From assembly GCA_900757185.1 (NCBI GenBank), contig CAAEMX010000031.1:1-48468 (forward strand): DNA of 48,468 nt. The letters run 5' to 3'. A program made the position numbers and the translations under genes. The notes under the pieces are model-generated. The model did not search any database. It saw nothing but the letters and a program-made list of their open reading frames with translations, and was not told the origin of the DNA. This document shows, in pieces, positions 25,671 through 33,993 of this stretch. Source of the stretch: an uncultured Collinsella sp. (lineage in GTDB: Bacteria > Actinomycetota > Coriobacteriia > Coriobacteriales > Coriobacteriaceae). Positions within the stretch are counted from its first letter, which is position 1; each line of letters starts with the position of its first letter.

Positions 25671-25733
25671 GCGAAGGCAGCATCGCTCGCGGCGCGTCAA
25701 AGCGCGCGAGGGCAGTAAGTGCAACACCGTTCA

Positions 25734-25762
25734 AAAAGAGGGTCCTTCGGGGCCTTTTTTTG
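25734..25762 (+). terminator. Intrinsic terminator after the LacI gene
   Basis: AAAGAGGGTCC, tetraloop TTCG, GGGCC then a run of seven T. A compact hairpin with a good T-tract, separating regulator and sugar operon transcripts. Confidence 0.85.
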
Positions 25763-25841
25763 TTCTCCTTGTATGTTCAGTTTGTTTACATACCGTTTAG
25801 GCTGATTTCACTACCGTCCATGGGTATTTCGCGCTAAACTC

Positions 25842-25905
25842 CTAAACAGAATAGTAAAACATTTAGTAAACAGAACAAAACGAAACACGCGTCTGTTTAC
25901 TGAAC
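25842..25905 (+). promoter_or_regulatory. Operator cluster before the isomerase operon
   Basis: Three related sites lie in 64 bases: TAAACAGAATAGTAAA (25843-25858, identical in inverse to the site before the LacI gene), TTTAGTAAACAGAAC (25862-25876) and TCTGTTTACTGAAC (25892-25905). The last two are near inverses of each other. The shared core is GTTTACT or its complement. They suit cooperative binding by the LacI-type regulator. Confidence 0.6.
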
Positions 25906-25927
25906 ATGTGACTAGGGGAGGACGTAC

Positions 25928-27328
25928 ATGGATAAGATCAAGCTCGGCTTTGTGCCCACGCGCCGCAGCATCTTTAGCGCGCCGGACGCGATCAAGTATC
26001 GCGGCCTGACGGCTGATCGCCTGCGCGAGATCGGCGTCGACATTGTGGACATCGACGACATCAACGACGAGGGCCTGCTGTTTGACGACAGTCATATCGA
26101 GCCTATCGTCAAGAAGTTCCGCGCCGAGGGCGTCGACGGCATCATGCTGTGCCACGCCAACTTTGGCACCGAGTACGTTTGCGCCCGCCTTGCCCGTGAG
26201 CTCGGCCTGCCCGTGCTGCTGTGGGGCCCGCGCGACGAGCGCCCTGAGTCCGACGGCACCCGCCTGCGCGATAGCCAGTGCGGCCTGTTCGCCACCGGCA
26301 AGGTCCTGCGCCGCTTCCAGGTTCCCTTTACTTATATGACCAACTGCCGCCTGACCGATCCCGAGTTCGAGCGCGGCGTCTGGGACTTTTTGGCTGTGTG
26401 CAACGTGGTCAAGACCTTCAAGCACACCCGCATTCTGCAGATGGCCACCCGCCCGTTCGACTTCTGGTCCACCATGTGCAACGAGGGCGAGCTGCTCGAG
26501 AAGTTCAATATTCAGCTTTCGCCCATCCCCATGACCGAGCTTGTTCAGGCCGTGCGCGACGCCCAGGCCGACGAGCAGGCCATGGCTGCCATGCTCGACC
26601 ACATTCGCGACAGCTTTGAGATCTGCATCCCCGAGGACAAGGTCCCCGCGGTCGCAGGGCTCGCTATCGCCATGAAGCGCCTGGTCGATAAGTACGGCTG
26701 CAACGCCGGCGCCATCCAGTGCTGGAACGCCCTGCAGGACGAGCTGGGCATTATGCCCTGCGCCGCCAACGCCATCCTCAATGAGATGGGTATCCCCGTC
26801 GTGTGCGAGACCGATATCCACGGCGCCATTACCGCGCTGATGGTCGAGGCCGCCGACCTGGGCCGTCACCGCGGCATGTTCGCCGACTGGACCGTGCGCC
26901 ATCCCGATAACGAGAACGGCGAGCTGCTGCAGCACTGCGGCCCCTGGCCCTGCAGCTGCGCGGCCGTCAAGCCCAAGCTCACCTATCCGCTGGCTTTCGA
27001 TCACCCCGGCGCGCTGACAGCCGAGGCCAAGCACGGCGACCTCACCCTTGCCCGCTTTGATGGCGACAACGGCGAGTATTCGCTGCTGCTCGGCAACGCC
27101 CGCGGTATCGACGGGCCGGCCGGCATGGGCACCTACCTGTGGGTTGAGGTCGAAAATCTCAAGCGCCTCGAGGCCAAGATCGTCGAGGGCCCCTACATCC
27201 ACCACTGCGTCGCCATTCACGCCAACGTGGTGCCGGTGCTCTACGAGGCGTGCAAGTACATTGGCATCCAGCCCGACCTATACGACCCGATTGAAGAAGA
27301 CGTCAAAGCCTACCTGCGAGGAGAGTAG
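25928..27328 (+). CDS. L-fucose/L-arabinose isomerase family protein
   Basis: A 466-residue protein of the sugar isomerase superfamily (COG2407-like), which converts an aldose to a ketose with a divalent metal. It has the family's N-terminal Rossmann-like region (VDGIMLCHANFGTE, then VLLWGPRDE). The central segment contains AGAIQCWNALQDELGIMPCAAN, whose downstream stretch VCETDIHGAITALMV is a conserved active-site region. The C-terminal domain starts near residue 370. A strong GGGGAGG lies before ATG 25928. Transketolase and an FGGY kinase follow, so the ketose is probably phosphorylated and entered into the pentose phosphate pathway. Which sugar is used is not clear; it is not a standard FucI or AraA. 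Confidence 0.8.
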   Translation: MDKIKLGFVPTRRSIFSAPDAIKYRGLTADRLREIGVDIVDIDDINDEGLLFDDSHIEPIVKKFRAEGVDGIMLCHANFGTEYVCARLARELGLPVLLWGPRDERPESDGTRLRDSQCGLFATGKVLRRFQVPFTYMTNCRLTDPEFERGVWDFLAVCNVVKTFKHTRILQMATRPFDFWSTMCNEGELLEKFNIQLSPIPMTELVQAVRDAQADEQAMAAMLDHIRDSFEICIPEDKVPAVAGLAIAMKRLVDKYGCNAGAIQCWNALQDELGIMPCAANAILNEMGIPVVCETDIHGAITALMVEAADLGRHRGMFADWTVRHPDNENGELLQHCGPWPCSCAAVKPKLTYPLAFDHPGALTAEAKHGDLTLARFDGDNGEYSLLLGNARGIDGPAGMGTYLWVEVENLKRLEAKIVEGPYIHHCVAIHANVVPVLYEACKYIGIQPDLYDPIEEDVKAYLRGE

Positions 27329-27330
27329 AA

Positions 27331-28167
27331 ATGGCAACTATCGAAGAGCTTGAGTCCCTGCGTTGGGATCTTCGCCGCGATTGCGTCGATATCATCATGG
27401 CTGGCGCCGGCGGCCACATCGGCGGCGACATGTCGGTGATCGACGCCCTCATGACCCTCTATGCCAACCACCTCAACATTTCGCCCGAGACCGTCGACGA
27501 CCCCAACCGCGACCGCTTTGTGCTCTCTAAGGGCCACGCCATGGAGGCCTACTACGCGGTGCTGTGCCACGAGGGCTATCTGGACCTCGACGATGTCAAG
27601 GCCCGCTTCTCCAAGTTCGGCAGCCCCTACATCGGCCACCCCAACAACAAGCTCAAGGGCATCGAGATGAACTCGGGCTCGCTAGGTCACGGCCTGCCCG
27701 TGGCTGTGGGCATGGCGCTCGCCGGCAAGATGGACGGCCGCGACTACCGCGTCTACACCATCATGGGCGACGGCGAGCTTGCCGAGGGCTCGGTCTGGGA
27801 GGGCGCCATGAGCGGCGGCAACTACCAGCTCGATAACCTGTGCGCGCTCGTGGACCGCAACCGCCTGCAGATCAGCGGCAGCACCGAGGACGTCATGAAG
27901 CAGGATTCGCAGGAGGAGCGCTGGGCCGCCTTCGGCTGGAACGTGCTCTCCATTCCGGGCAACGACGTCCAAGCCATCGATGCCGCACTGACGTTGGCCG
28001 CCGAGACCAAGGGCAAGCCCACGGTCATCATTCTCAACACGGTGAAGGGCTACGGCTCGCCGGTTATGGAGGATAAGGCCGCCTGGCATCATCACCTGCC
28101 CAACGACGAGGAATATGCCCAGATCATCGCCGATTTCGCTGCCCACAAGGAGGCTATCAATGGCTAA
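27331..28167 (+). CDS. Transketolase, N-terminal subunit
   Basis: A 278-residue thiamine-diphosphate-binding subunit. It carries GHIGGDMSVIDALMTLY near residue 30, KGHAMEAYYAVL, the GSLGHGLPVAVGMALA stretch, and the TPP motif from GDGELAEGSVWEGAM to the Asn-Asn-like DRNRLQ near 150-185. With the following subunit it forms a split transketolase that moves two-carbon units between sugar phosphates. It begins two bases after the isomerase stop, with GAGGAGAG inside the isomerase end, and overlaps the C-terminal subunit by eight bases. Confidence 0.92.
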   Translation: MATIEELESLRWDLRRDCVDIIMAGAGGHIGGDMSVIDALMTLYANHLNISPETVDDPNRDRFVLSKGHAMEAYYAVLCHEGYLDLDDVKARFSKFGSPYIGHPNNKLKGIEMNSGSLGHGLPVAVGMALAGKMDGRDYRVYTIMGDGELAEGSVWEGAMSGGNYQLDNLCALVDRNRLQISGSTEDVMKQDSQEERWAAFGWNVLSIPGNDVQAIDAALTLAAETKGKPTVIILNTVKGYGSPVMEDKAAWHHHLPNDEEYAQIIADFAAHKEAING

Positions 28168-29101
28168 CAAGATCGCCAACCGCAAGGTTATCTGCGACAC
28201 GCTGCTCGAGGCCGCCGAGACCGATAAGGACATCGTCGTCCTGTGCTCCGACTCCCGCGGCTCCGCATCGCTCACGCCGTTCTTCGATCAGTATCCCCAG
28301 CAGTCCATTGAGGTCGGCATCGCCGAGCAGGACCTGGTGAGCATCGCCGCCGGCATGGCTTCGTGCGGCAAGAAGGCCTGGGCCGCTTCGCCGGCGTCCT
28401 TTGTGACCACGCGCTCGTATGAGCAGTGCAAGGTCGACGTCTCGTACTCCAACACCAACGTCAAGCTCATCGGTATCTCGGGCGGCGTGTCCTACGGCGC
28501 CTTAGGCATGAGCCATCACTCCGCGCAGGATATCGCTGCCATGAGCGCGATTCCCAACATGCGCGTGTATCTGCCGAGCGATCGTTTCCAGACTGCCGAG
28601 CTCGTGCGCGCCCTGGTTGCCGACAACAAGCCGGCCTATATCCGCGTGGGCCGCAACCCGGTCGAGGACGTGTATACCGAGGACGAGTGCCCGTTCCAGA
28701 TGGACCGCGCCACCTGGGTGCGTCGTGGCACCGATGTGACGATTGTCGCCACCGGCGAGATGGTCCGCCATGCCGTGGACGCCGCCGACCTGCTGGCCGA
28801 GCAGGGTATCTCCGCTACCGTGCTTGACATGTACTGCGTCAAGCCGCTCGACGCCGAGGCCGTGATTGAGGCCGCCGGTGCCACGCGCGCCGTCGTGACC
28901 GTCGAGGAGCACAGCCCCTTTGGCGGCCTGGGCTCCATGGTCGCGCAGGTCGTGGGCGAGCATTGCCCGCGTCCGGTTAAGTGCCTGAGCCTGCCCGACG
29001 CGCCGGTCATCACCGGCACGAGTCCCGAGGTCTTTGCGCACTATGGCCTGACGGGCGAGGGAATCGCCAAGACGGTCGCCGAGTTCCTGCCCGCAGAGTA
29101 A
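28160..29101 (+). CDS. Transketolase, C-terminal subunit
   Basis: A 313-residue subunit with the pyrimidine-binding and C-terminal transketolase domains. The motif EVGIAEQDLVSIAAGMAS near residues 50-70 contains the catalytic Glu. The C-terminal domain from about 185 reads VTIVATGEMVRHAVDAADLL. ATG 28160 has AAGGAGG seven bases before it and lies inside the end of the N-terminal subunit gene. The TAA stop shares its last base with a hairpin repeat. Such split transketolases in sugar operons often serve pentose breakdown; here with the isomerase and FGGY kinase. Confidence 0.92.
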   Translation: MANKIANRKVICDTLLEAAETDKDIVVLCSDSRGSASLTPFFDQYPQQSIEVGIAEQDLVSIAAGMASCGKKAWAASPASFVTTRSYEQCKVDVSYSNTNVKLIGISGGVSYGALGMSHHSAQDIAAMSAIPNMRVYLPSDRFQTAELVRALVADNKPAYIRVGRNPVEDVYTEDECPFQMDRATWVRRGTDVTIVATGEMVRHAVDAADLLAEQGISATVLDMYCVKPLDAEAVIEAAGATRAVVTVEEHSPFGGLGSMVAQVVGEHCPRPVKCLSLPDAPVITGTSPEVFAHYGLTGEGIAKTVAEFLPAE

Positions 29102-29170
29102 TTGGTGCATCGGGGACAGGTCACTTTGCATCAACTTTGTGCAAAGGGGGCAGGTTTGCACCAATCCTTT
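29101..29170. repeat. Hairpin repeat after the transketolase genes
   Basis: ATTGGTGCA at 29101-29109 pairs with TGCACCAAT at 29157-29165, followed by CCTTTT. An inner dyad CTTTGCA / TGCAAAG lies at 29124-29146. The GGGGACAGG within it resembles the GGGGAC repeats. It can act as a weak terminator or processing site within the sugar operon. Confidence 0.6.
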
Positions 29171-29277
29171 TAGGTTGAATTCTGAGCAGGCCGGCTGCGC
29201 TCTCATGAGCCGGTCGGCCACTCGCTCCTTGTCCGTCGGGCTTTAGTTTTTAATCGACGGGGGAGACAGGAGAGTAC

Positions 29278-30768
29278 ATGAGCAAATACATCATCGGAAT
29301 CGATCAGTCCACGCAGGGCACGAAGGCGCTGCTGGTGGACGAGGGCGGCCACCTGATTCATCGTGCCGACCGCTCGCATCGCCAGATTGTCAACGACGCC
29401 GGCTGGGTGAGCCATGATCCGACCGAGATTGCCGCCAACGTGCTGGCCGTGGCGCGTGCCGTGGTGGAGGAGACCGGGGTCGATCCGGCCGATATCGCGG
29501 GCATTGGCATCTCCAACCAGCGCGAGACCACCGTTGCCTGGAGTCGCACGACGGGCGAGCCGCTATGCGACGCCGTGGTGTGGCAGTGTGCCCGCGCCCG
29601 CGAGCTGTGCGACGAGCTTGCTGTGCGCGAAGGCGTGGCCGAGCTGGTGCGTGACACGACAGGCCTGGTGCTTTCGCCCTACTATCCGGCGGGCAAGATG
29701 GCTTGGATCCTCGCGAACGTTCCGGCGGCTGCCGAGGCAGCGGCGGCGGGCGAGCTGTGTCTGGGCACCATCGATGCCTGGGTGGTCTGGACGCTCACGG
29801 GCGGCGCGGAGTTTCGCTGCGACTGGTCCAATGCCAGCCGCACGCAGCTCTTCGACCTGCGCCGTGGCTGTTGGAGCGAGCCGGTGTGCGAGGCTTTTGG
29901 CATCGATCCGGCCTGCCTGCCGCAGGTGACCGACTCCGACGGTCTCTTTGGCACGACGGACCTGGACGGCTTTTTGCCCGCGCCCGTGCCAGTGCACGGC
30001 GTGCTGGGCGACAGCCATGCGGCCCTGTTTGCGCAGGGTTGCCACAGCCGCGGCATGGCCAAAGCGACCTATGGCACCGGCAGCTCGGTCATGATGAATG
30101 TCGGCAACGAGTTTGTCGCCAGCTCGCACGGGCTTTCGAGCTCGCTTGCGTGGCGTATGAACGGCGTGACCGAGTATGTGCTCGAGGGCAACGTGAGCTA
30201 CGCCGGCGCCGTCAAGACCTGGCTGCGCGACGATTTGGAGCTCATCAACAATCCCGAGGAGGTCACCGACCTGTGCTACGCCGCCAATCCGGCGAGCCGC
30301 GTCTACTTTGTGCCGGCGTTCACTGGCCTGGGCGCGCCGCACTGGGCGAGCGATGCCGAGGGCTGCGTCTTTGGCATGACGCGCACCACGGGTCGCGCGG
30401 AGTTCGTAAAGGCAGCCGATGAGTCGATCGCCTATCAGATCTTCGACGTTATTGATGCGATGGTCGAGGATTCGGGCGCGGCGCTTGCCGAGCTTCGTGT
30501 TGACGGCGGCCCCACGCGTGACGCGTACCTGATGCAGTTTGAGAGCGACTTGGTCGGCTCGCCCATCCGCATTGCGAGCAATGACGAGATGAGCGGTCTG
30601 GGCGCGGCTTGGGCCTGCGGCATTGCGCTGGGCATGTACGCGCGCGATGTCGTCGACGTCTATGGCGCCCGCGGCATCGTGGAGCCTGCCATGCCCGCAG
30701 ACGAGCGAGCCAAAAAGATCGCCGGCTGGCGGCATGCCGTCGATGCGACCATCGCGTACACGGCCTAG
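29278..30768 (+). CDS. FGGY family carbohydrate kinase
   Basis: A 496-residue kinase with the two-domain FGGY fold, phosphorylating a ketose or polyol with ATP. It begins with IIGIDQSTQGTKALLVD, has GIGISNQRETTVAW and the DAVVWQCAR stretch typical of glycerol and xylulose kinases, and ATYGTGSSVMMNVG in the second domain. ELRVDGGPTRDAYLMQF then LVGSPIRIAS are the C-terminal family signatures. A GACAGGAG site precedes ATG 29278. Context (isomerase, transketolase, LacI regulator) suggests a ketopentose substrate such as xylulose or ribulose, but substrate specificity in FGGY kinases is hard to judge. Confidence 0.9.
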   Translation: MSKYIIGIDQSTQGTKALLVDEGGHLIHRADRSHRQIVNDAGWVSHDPTEIAANVLAVARAVVEETGVDPADIAGIGISNQRETTVAWSRTTGEPLCDAVVWQCARARELCDELAVREGVAELVRDTTGLVLSPYYPAGKMAWILANVPAAAEAAAAGELCLGTIDAWVVWTLTGGAEFRCDWSNASRTQLFDLRRGCWSEPVCEAFGIDPACLPQVTDSDGLFGTTDLDGFLPAPVPVHGVLGDSHAALFAQGCHSRGMAKATYGTGSSVMMNVGNEFVASSHGLSSSLAWRMNGVTEYVLEGNVSYAGAVKTWLRDDLELINNPEEVTDLCYAANPASRVYFVPAFTGLGAPHWASDAEGCVFGMTRTTGRAEFVKAADESIAYQIFDVIDAMVEDSGAALAELRVDGGPTRDAYLMQFESDLVGSPIRIASNDEMSGLGAAWACGIALGMYARDVVDVYGARGIVEPAMPADERAKKIAGWRHAVDATIAYTA

Positions 30769-30780
30769 AATGATTTTTCT

Positions 30781-30910
30781 GGGACGGGGATTGAAAACTC
30801 ATTGATCCCCGTCCTAGGCAGCTTATTTGGGACGGGGCTTTTTTGACTGGTATGATTGGTGCGACCATTCGAACCAGCTAAAAGAGCCCCGTCCCAAATT
30901 GACTACCGAG
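30781..30910. repeat. Twin hairpin repeat between kinase and luxS
   Basis: Hairpin 1: GGGACGGGGAT (30781-30791) with ATCCCCGTCC (30805-30814). Hairpin 2: perfect 15-base arms ATTTGGGACGGGGCT (30825-30839) and its complement (30885-30899), with an inner CTGGT/ACCAG dyad. TTTTTT follows the left arm. The end matches a second copy at 24468-24492. It probably terminates the kinase transcript, and its tail runs into the ribosome site of luxS. Confidence 0.75.
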
Positions 30911-30920
30911 AGGATCTGCC

Positions 30921-31409
30921 ATGGAGCGCATCGCGAGTTTTTCCGTTGACCATCTGCTGCTCGAGCCCGGCGTGTATGTGAGCCGCATAGACCGCGATCC
31001 GGCGACCGGCGCCGCCGTCACCACCTTTGACCTGCGCCTGACCACGCCCAACAAGGAGCCGGTCATGAACACGGCCGAGTGCCACACCATCGAGCATCTG
31101 GGTGCCACGTTCCTCCGCAATCATGCCGAGTGGTCGAGCCGTATCGTCTACTTTGGGCCCATGGGCTGCCGCACGGGCTTTTACCTGGTTGTCTTTGGTG
31201 AGCTGACGAGCGAGGAAATCTTGCCGCTCGTGCGTGAGCTGTTCGAGTTTGTTGCTGGCTTTGAGGGCGATGTCCCCGGCGCTGCTCCCGAGGAGTGCGG
31301 CAACTACCTGGACCAGAACCTCCCCATGGCAAACTGGCTTGCGCGCCGTTATCTCGACCGCGACCTGGCCGATATCGACGAGAGGCACCTGCACTATCAG
31401 CAGGCATAG
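30921..31409 (+). CDS. luxS: S-ribosylhomocysteine lyase LuxS
   Basis: A 162-residue enzyme that splits S-ribosylhomocysteine into homocysteine and DPD, the precursor of autoinducer-2, in the activated-methyl cycle. The metal-binding HTIEH (H55, H59) and the third ligand C126 in ECGN are present, as is the catalytic Cys C83 in GPMGCRTGFYLV. The length is usual for LuxS. A GAGAGGA site precedes ATG 30921. The neighbouring gene is a sugar kinase and no methyl-cycle gene (pfs) is adjacent. The assignment is very secure. Confidence 0.97.
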   Translation: MERIASFSVDHLLLEPGVYVSRIDRDPATGAAVTTFDLRLTTPNKEPVMNTAECHTIEHLGATFLRNHAEWSSRIVYFGPMGCRTGFYLVVFGELTSEEILPLVRELFEFVAGFEGDVPGAAPEECGNYLDQNLPMANWLARRYLDRDLADIDERHLHYQQA

Positions 31410-31516
31410 GGCCGCCCTCTGCCTCCAAACCGTTCACACGGAGATATCGACCGTTTAACTGTTTAGAAGTGTTTATTCGAGGTCATTAGCACTAGCTCGC
31501 TTAAACTAGTCCTCAG

Positions 31517-31597
31517 AGTGATATTCAGGCAAGGCTCCTGAAGCAGCATCTGTCGACATTGATTGTCGGATTCTGCTTCGGGAGCCTTGTTCTGTTT
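31517..31597 (+). promoter_or_regulatory. Antiterminator leader (RAT-like site and terminator) of licT-like gene
   Basis: AAGGCTCCTGAAGCAG (31531-31546) pairs with CTGCTTCGGGAGCCTT (31573-31588), with an inner CGACA/TGTCG dyad. The next bases, GTTCTGTTT, give a weak T-tract. The upstream strand overlaps a sequence around 31517-31539 (GTGATATTCAGGCAAGGCTC) resembling the RAT sites of BglG/LicT proteins. The encoded antiterminator at 31610 would bind it and keep its own operon open. Confidence 0.65.
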
Positions 31598-31609
31598 AGG
31601 GGGGGACAC

Positions 31610-32449
31610 ATGGAAATTGTTAAACGAATTAATACCAGCGCTGTCCTCTGCGTCGATGGAAATGGCAGACAGTTGGTTGCATTCGGCCGTGGTCTGGGGT
31701 TTAAGAATGTCGGAGACGAGGTCCCTCTTTCGGAGATTCAACGAACGTTTTATAACGTTAGCTCTCGCTACATCGCTCTCGTTGACGAGGTCCCCGACGA
31801 GCTTCTCGAGCTTACCTCGGATGTTATTGATATGTCGACAGGTTTGCTGTCTTATGAGGTGAGCCCTAATTTGCCGTTTATCCTTGCGGACCATATCGCG
31901 TATGCGGTTAAGCGCAAAGAGCAAAATATCGTTGTCCGCATGCCTTTATCGTTTGATGTCCGCCAACAATATCCCGTCGAATTTAGAATCGGCGAGTATG
32001 CACTTAAGATAATCAGGAAACGTCTTAACGTTAGGCTTCCAGCTCATGAGGCAGTTGGAATTGCCATGGCGTTTATCAATAACATGGCCGATTCGGACTC
32101 ATGCGAAGTAGTTAAAGAGTTTAGCGCGGATATCTACGATCGTGTTCTGGAGGAGTCAACCGTTGCTGTTGAAAATCGGCTTGGCATTCAAGTTGATCGG
32201 GAAGGTTTCGATTACGCAAGGTTCGCAACCCATCTTCAGTACTTATTCAATAGGTTGAACTCTGGCGAAAGCATCGTGAGCGACAACCGCAAGATGTACC
32301 TCTCGCTCAAAAAAGAATATCCGGTGGCATCAATGTGCGCCGATGATATTGCTTCTGTTCTCAGCCGACTGACGGGGCGGGAACTTATAGACGAAGAAAG
32401 ACTCTACCTCATGATGCACATCAATCGAATTGCATCGAAAACAAGGTAA
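31610..32449 (+). CDS. BglG/LicT family PTS-controlled antiterminator
   Basis: A 279-residue RNA-binding regulator. Residues 1-55 are the co-antiterminator RNA-binding domain (MEIVKRINTSAVLCVD, then GFKNVGDEV). Two PRD domains follow (about 65-170 and 175-279), with histidines in ADHIAYAV, PAHEAVGIAMAF, FATHLQYLF and MMHINRI at the positions where PTS phosphorylation normally occurs. It should bind the leader at 31517-31597 and allow expression of the PTS genes when sugar is present. ATG 31610 follows GGGGGGA. Codons are A+T-richer than in the flanking genes. The closest named relatives are LicT and BglG. Confidence 0.9.
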   Translation: MEIVKRINTSAVLCVDGNGRQLVAFGRGLGFKNVGDEVPLSEIQRTFYNVSSRYIALVDEVPDELLELTSDVIDMSTGLLSYEVSPNLPFILADHIAYAVKRKEQNIVVRMPLSFDVRQQYPVEFRIGEYALKIIRKRLNVRLPAHEAVGIAMAFINNMADSDSCEVVKEFSADIYDRVLEESTVAVENRLGIQVDREGFDYARFATHLQYLFNRLNSGESIVSDNRKMYLSLKKEYPVASMCADDIASVLSRLTGRELIDEERLYLMMHINRIASKTR

Positions 32450-32517
32450 TTAGTTGGCAAAGGCGCGCGCTTTGCTGATGGTTACATATAAAACTCAACA
32501 TGGGAGAAATGGTATTT

Positions 32518-33888
32518 ATGGCGGATACAACCAAGCTCGCTGCCGAGATTCTCGAGATGGTGGGCGGCGCAGACAACGTTACATTTGTAGCTCACTGCAT
32601 GACTCGTTTAAGGTTCAACCTTAAGGACGAAAGCATCGTAGACGATGCAAAAGTCAAGGCGATTGATGGCGTGATCGACATTCGCCATTCCGCGGGGCAA
32701 TATCAGGTGATTGTGGGACCTAAGGTCGATAAGGTCTATGAAATCGTTGCCAAGGAAACCGGGATTGATGCCGGAGATTCCGAGGCAAGCGAAGGAGAGA
32801 CTAAGGGCTTTCTGGGAAAGCTAATGAAGCTCATCAGCGGCATCATGATGCCCGTTCTTCCTGCCTTGATCGCATGCGGAATGATAAACGCCGTCCTTAG
32901 TATTCTGACGACGGCGGGTGCTGTTTCCGCCGAGAGCGGAATATACACTCTGCTGTACGGCATGGGAAATGCCTGCATGTATTTTCTGCCCGTTCTTGTC
33001 GGATCATCTGCTGCTCAGTTCTTTGGAACCGATCGATATATCGGTGCGGTACTCGGTGCAATCCTGATTTATCCGACTTTCGTTGCTGCGGCCGGAGCGG
33101 GCGATGCGCTGGATTTGCTCGGCATGAAGTTCACAATGGTGAGCTATTCCTCCACGGTGTTTCCTGCTATCGTGGCGGCTTGGTTCGCATCCGTTCTTAA
33201 TAAGTGGCTGCGGGCGGTTCTTCCCGATGTTGTGGCATTTGCGCTCGTCCCGTTCCTGACGGTTGCTGTTGCCGCCCCCGTCTCGCTCCTTGTGATCGGC
33301 CCCGTTATTCAGCAGGCGAGCTCTTTGCTTGCGACTGCAGTGCTGGCGGTCTATCAGTTCAGCCCCGTCCTTTGCGGCGTTATTCTCGGGCCGATATTCG
33401 GTCTCGTTATGATCCCCCTTGGACTCCATTGGGCCCTGATCGTGCTTTCCATCAACAATATTATGACCGTCGGCTCCGATCCTATCCTTGGACTTCTCTG
33501 CTGCAGCATGGGTGTTGTCGGCGCTTGTTTGGCGTTTGCCCTCCGCTCGAAGGACCCGAGTGAAAAGAGTCTTGGGTTCAGCTGTGCCATTACGGGCTTT
33601 TTCGGGATTACGGAACCGGCGCTGTACGGCATCATCTTGGAGCACAAGAAGATCATTATCGCTTCCATGGTCGCCGGAGCAATCAGTGCTGTTATCCCGG
33701 CGATTTTCAACACCTGTACGTTCGTTATGACGTCGAGCGGCATTTTTAGCTTCCCCGGTTATATGGATCCTTCTGGTGATATGAGCAGCCTCATCGGCGC
33801 AATTCTATGCAATGTCGTCGGTTTAATTCTTAACTTCGTTCTCGTTTACATCCTGTATCGCCCTGATGAAGAGGCAGTAGTGGAGTAG
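32518..33888 (+). CDS. PTS sugar transporter EIIBC (beta-glucoside type)
   Basis: A 456-residue membrane permease of the glucose/beta-glucoside PTS superfamily. The EIIB domain spans residues 1-85 with the phosphorylated cysteine C27 in VAHCMTRLRF. A short linker leads to an EIIC domain with about ten membrane segments from residue 105, including GFFGITEPALYG, the family's substrate motif. There is no EIIA domain at the end and none in the window, so a separate EIIA must supply phosphate. ATG 32518 follows GGGAGA at ten bases; in-frame ATGs at 32500 and 32509 fit the site less well. Regulated by the upstream antiterminator. Sugar probably a beta-glucoside, by family. Confidence 0.88.
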   Translation: MADTTKLAAEILEMVGGADNVTFVAHCMTRLRFNLKDESIVDDAKVKAIDGVIDIRHSAGQYQVIVGPKVDKVYEIVAKETGIDAGDSEASEGETKGFLGKLMKLISGIMMPVLPALIACGMINAVLSILTTAGAVSAESGIYTLLYGMGNACMYFLPVLVGSSAAQFFGTDRYIGAVLGAILIYPTFVAAAGAGDALDLLGMKFTMVSYSSTVFPAIVAAWFASVLNKWLRAVLPDVVAFALVPFLTVAVAAPVSLLVIGPVIQQASSLLATAVLAVYQFSPVLCGVILGPIFGLVMIPLGLHWALIVLSINNIMTVGSDPILGLLCCSMGVVGACLAFALRSKDPSEKSLGFSCAITGFFGITEPALYGIILEHKKIIIASMVAGAISAVIPAIFNTCTFVMTSSGIFSFPGYMDPSGDMSSLIGAILCNVVGLILNFVLVYILYRPDEEAVVE

Positions 33889-33938
33889 ACAATTATTTGG
33901 GATGTAAGCTGCCGAAAACCCCGCGGCAGATTGCATGC

Positions 33939-33980
33939 GGTGGGCTTGCCGTTGATTCACGCGAGCCCACCCTCATTTTT
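33939..33980 (+). terminator. Terminator or attenuator after the PTS gene
   Basis: GGTGGGCTTGC (33939-33949) pairs with GCGAGCCCACC (33961-33971), then CTCATTTTT. The esterase gene follows 14 bases later, so the hairpin may only lower its expression. Confidence 0.7.
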
Positions 33981-33993
33981 GGAGTGACTAGCT

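Noticed and set aside
31450..31480. LacI-operator-like GTTTA motifs near the licT-like gene
   Set aside because: Only the short GTTTA core repeats; the 16-base site does not, so it is likely chance in an A+T-rich stretch.
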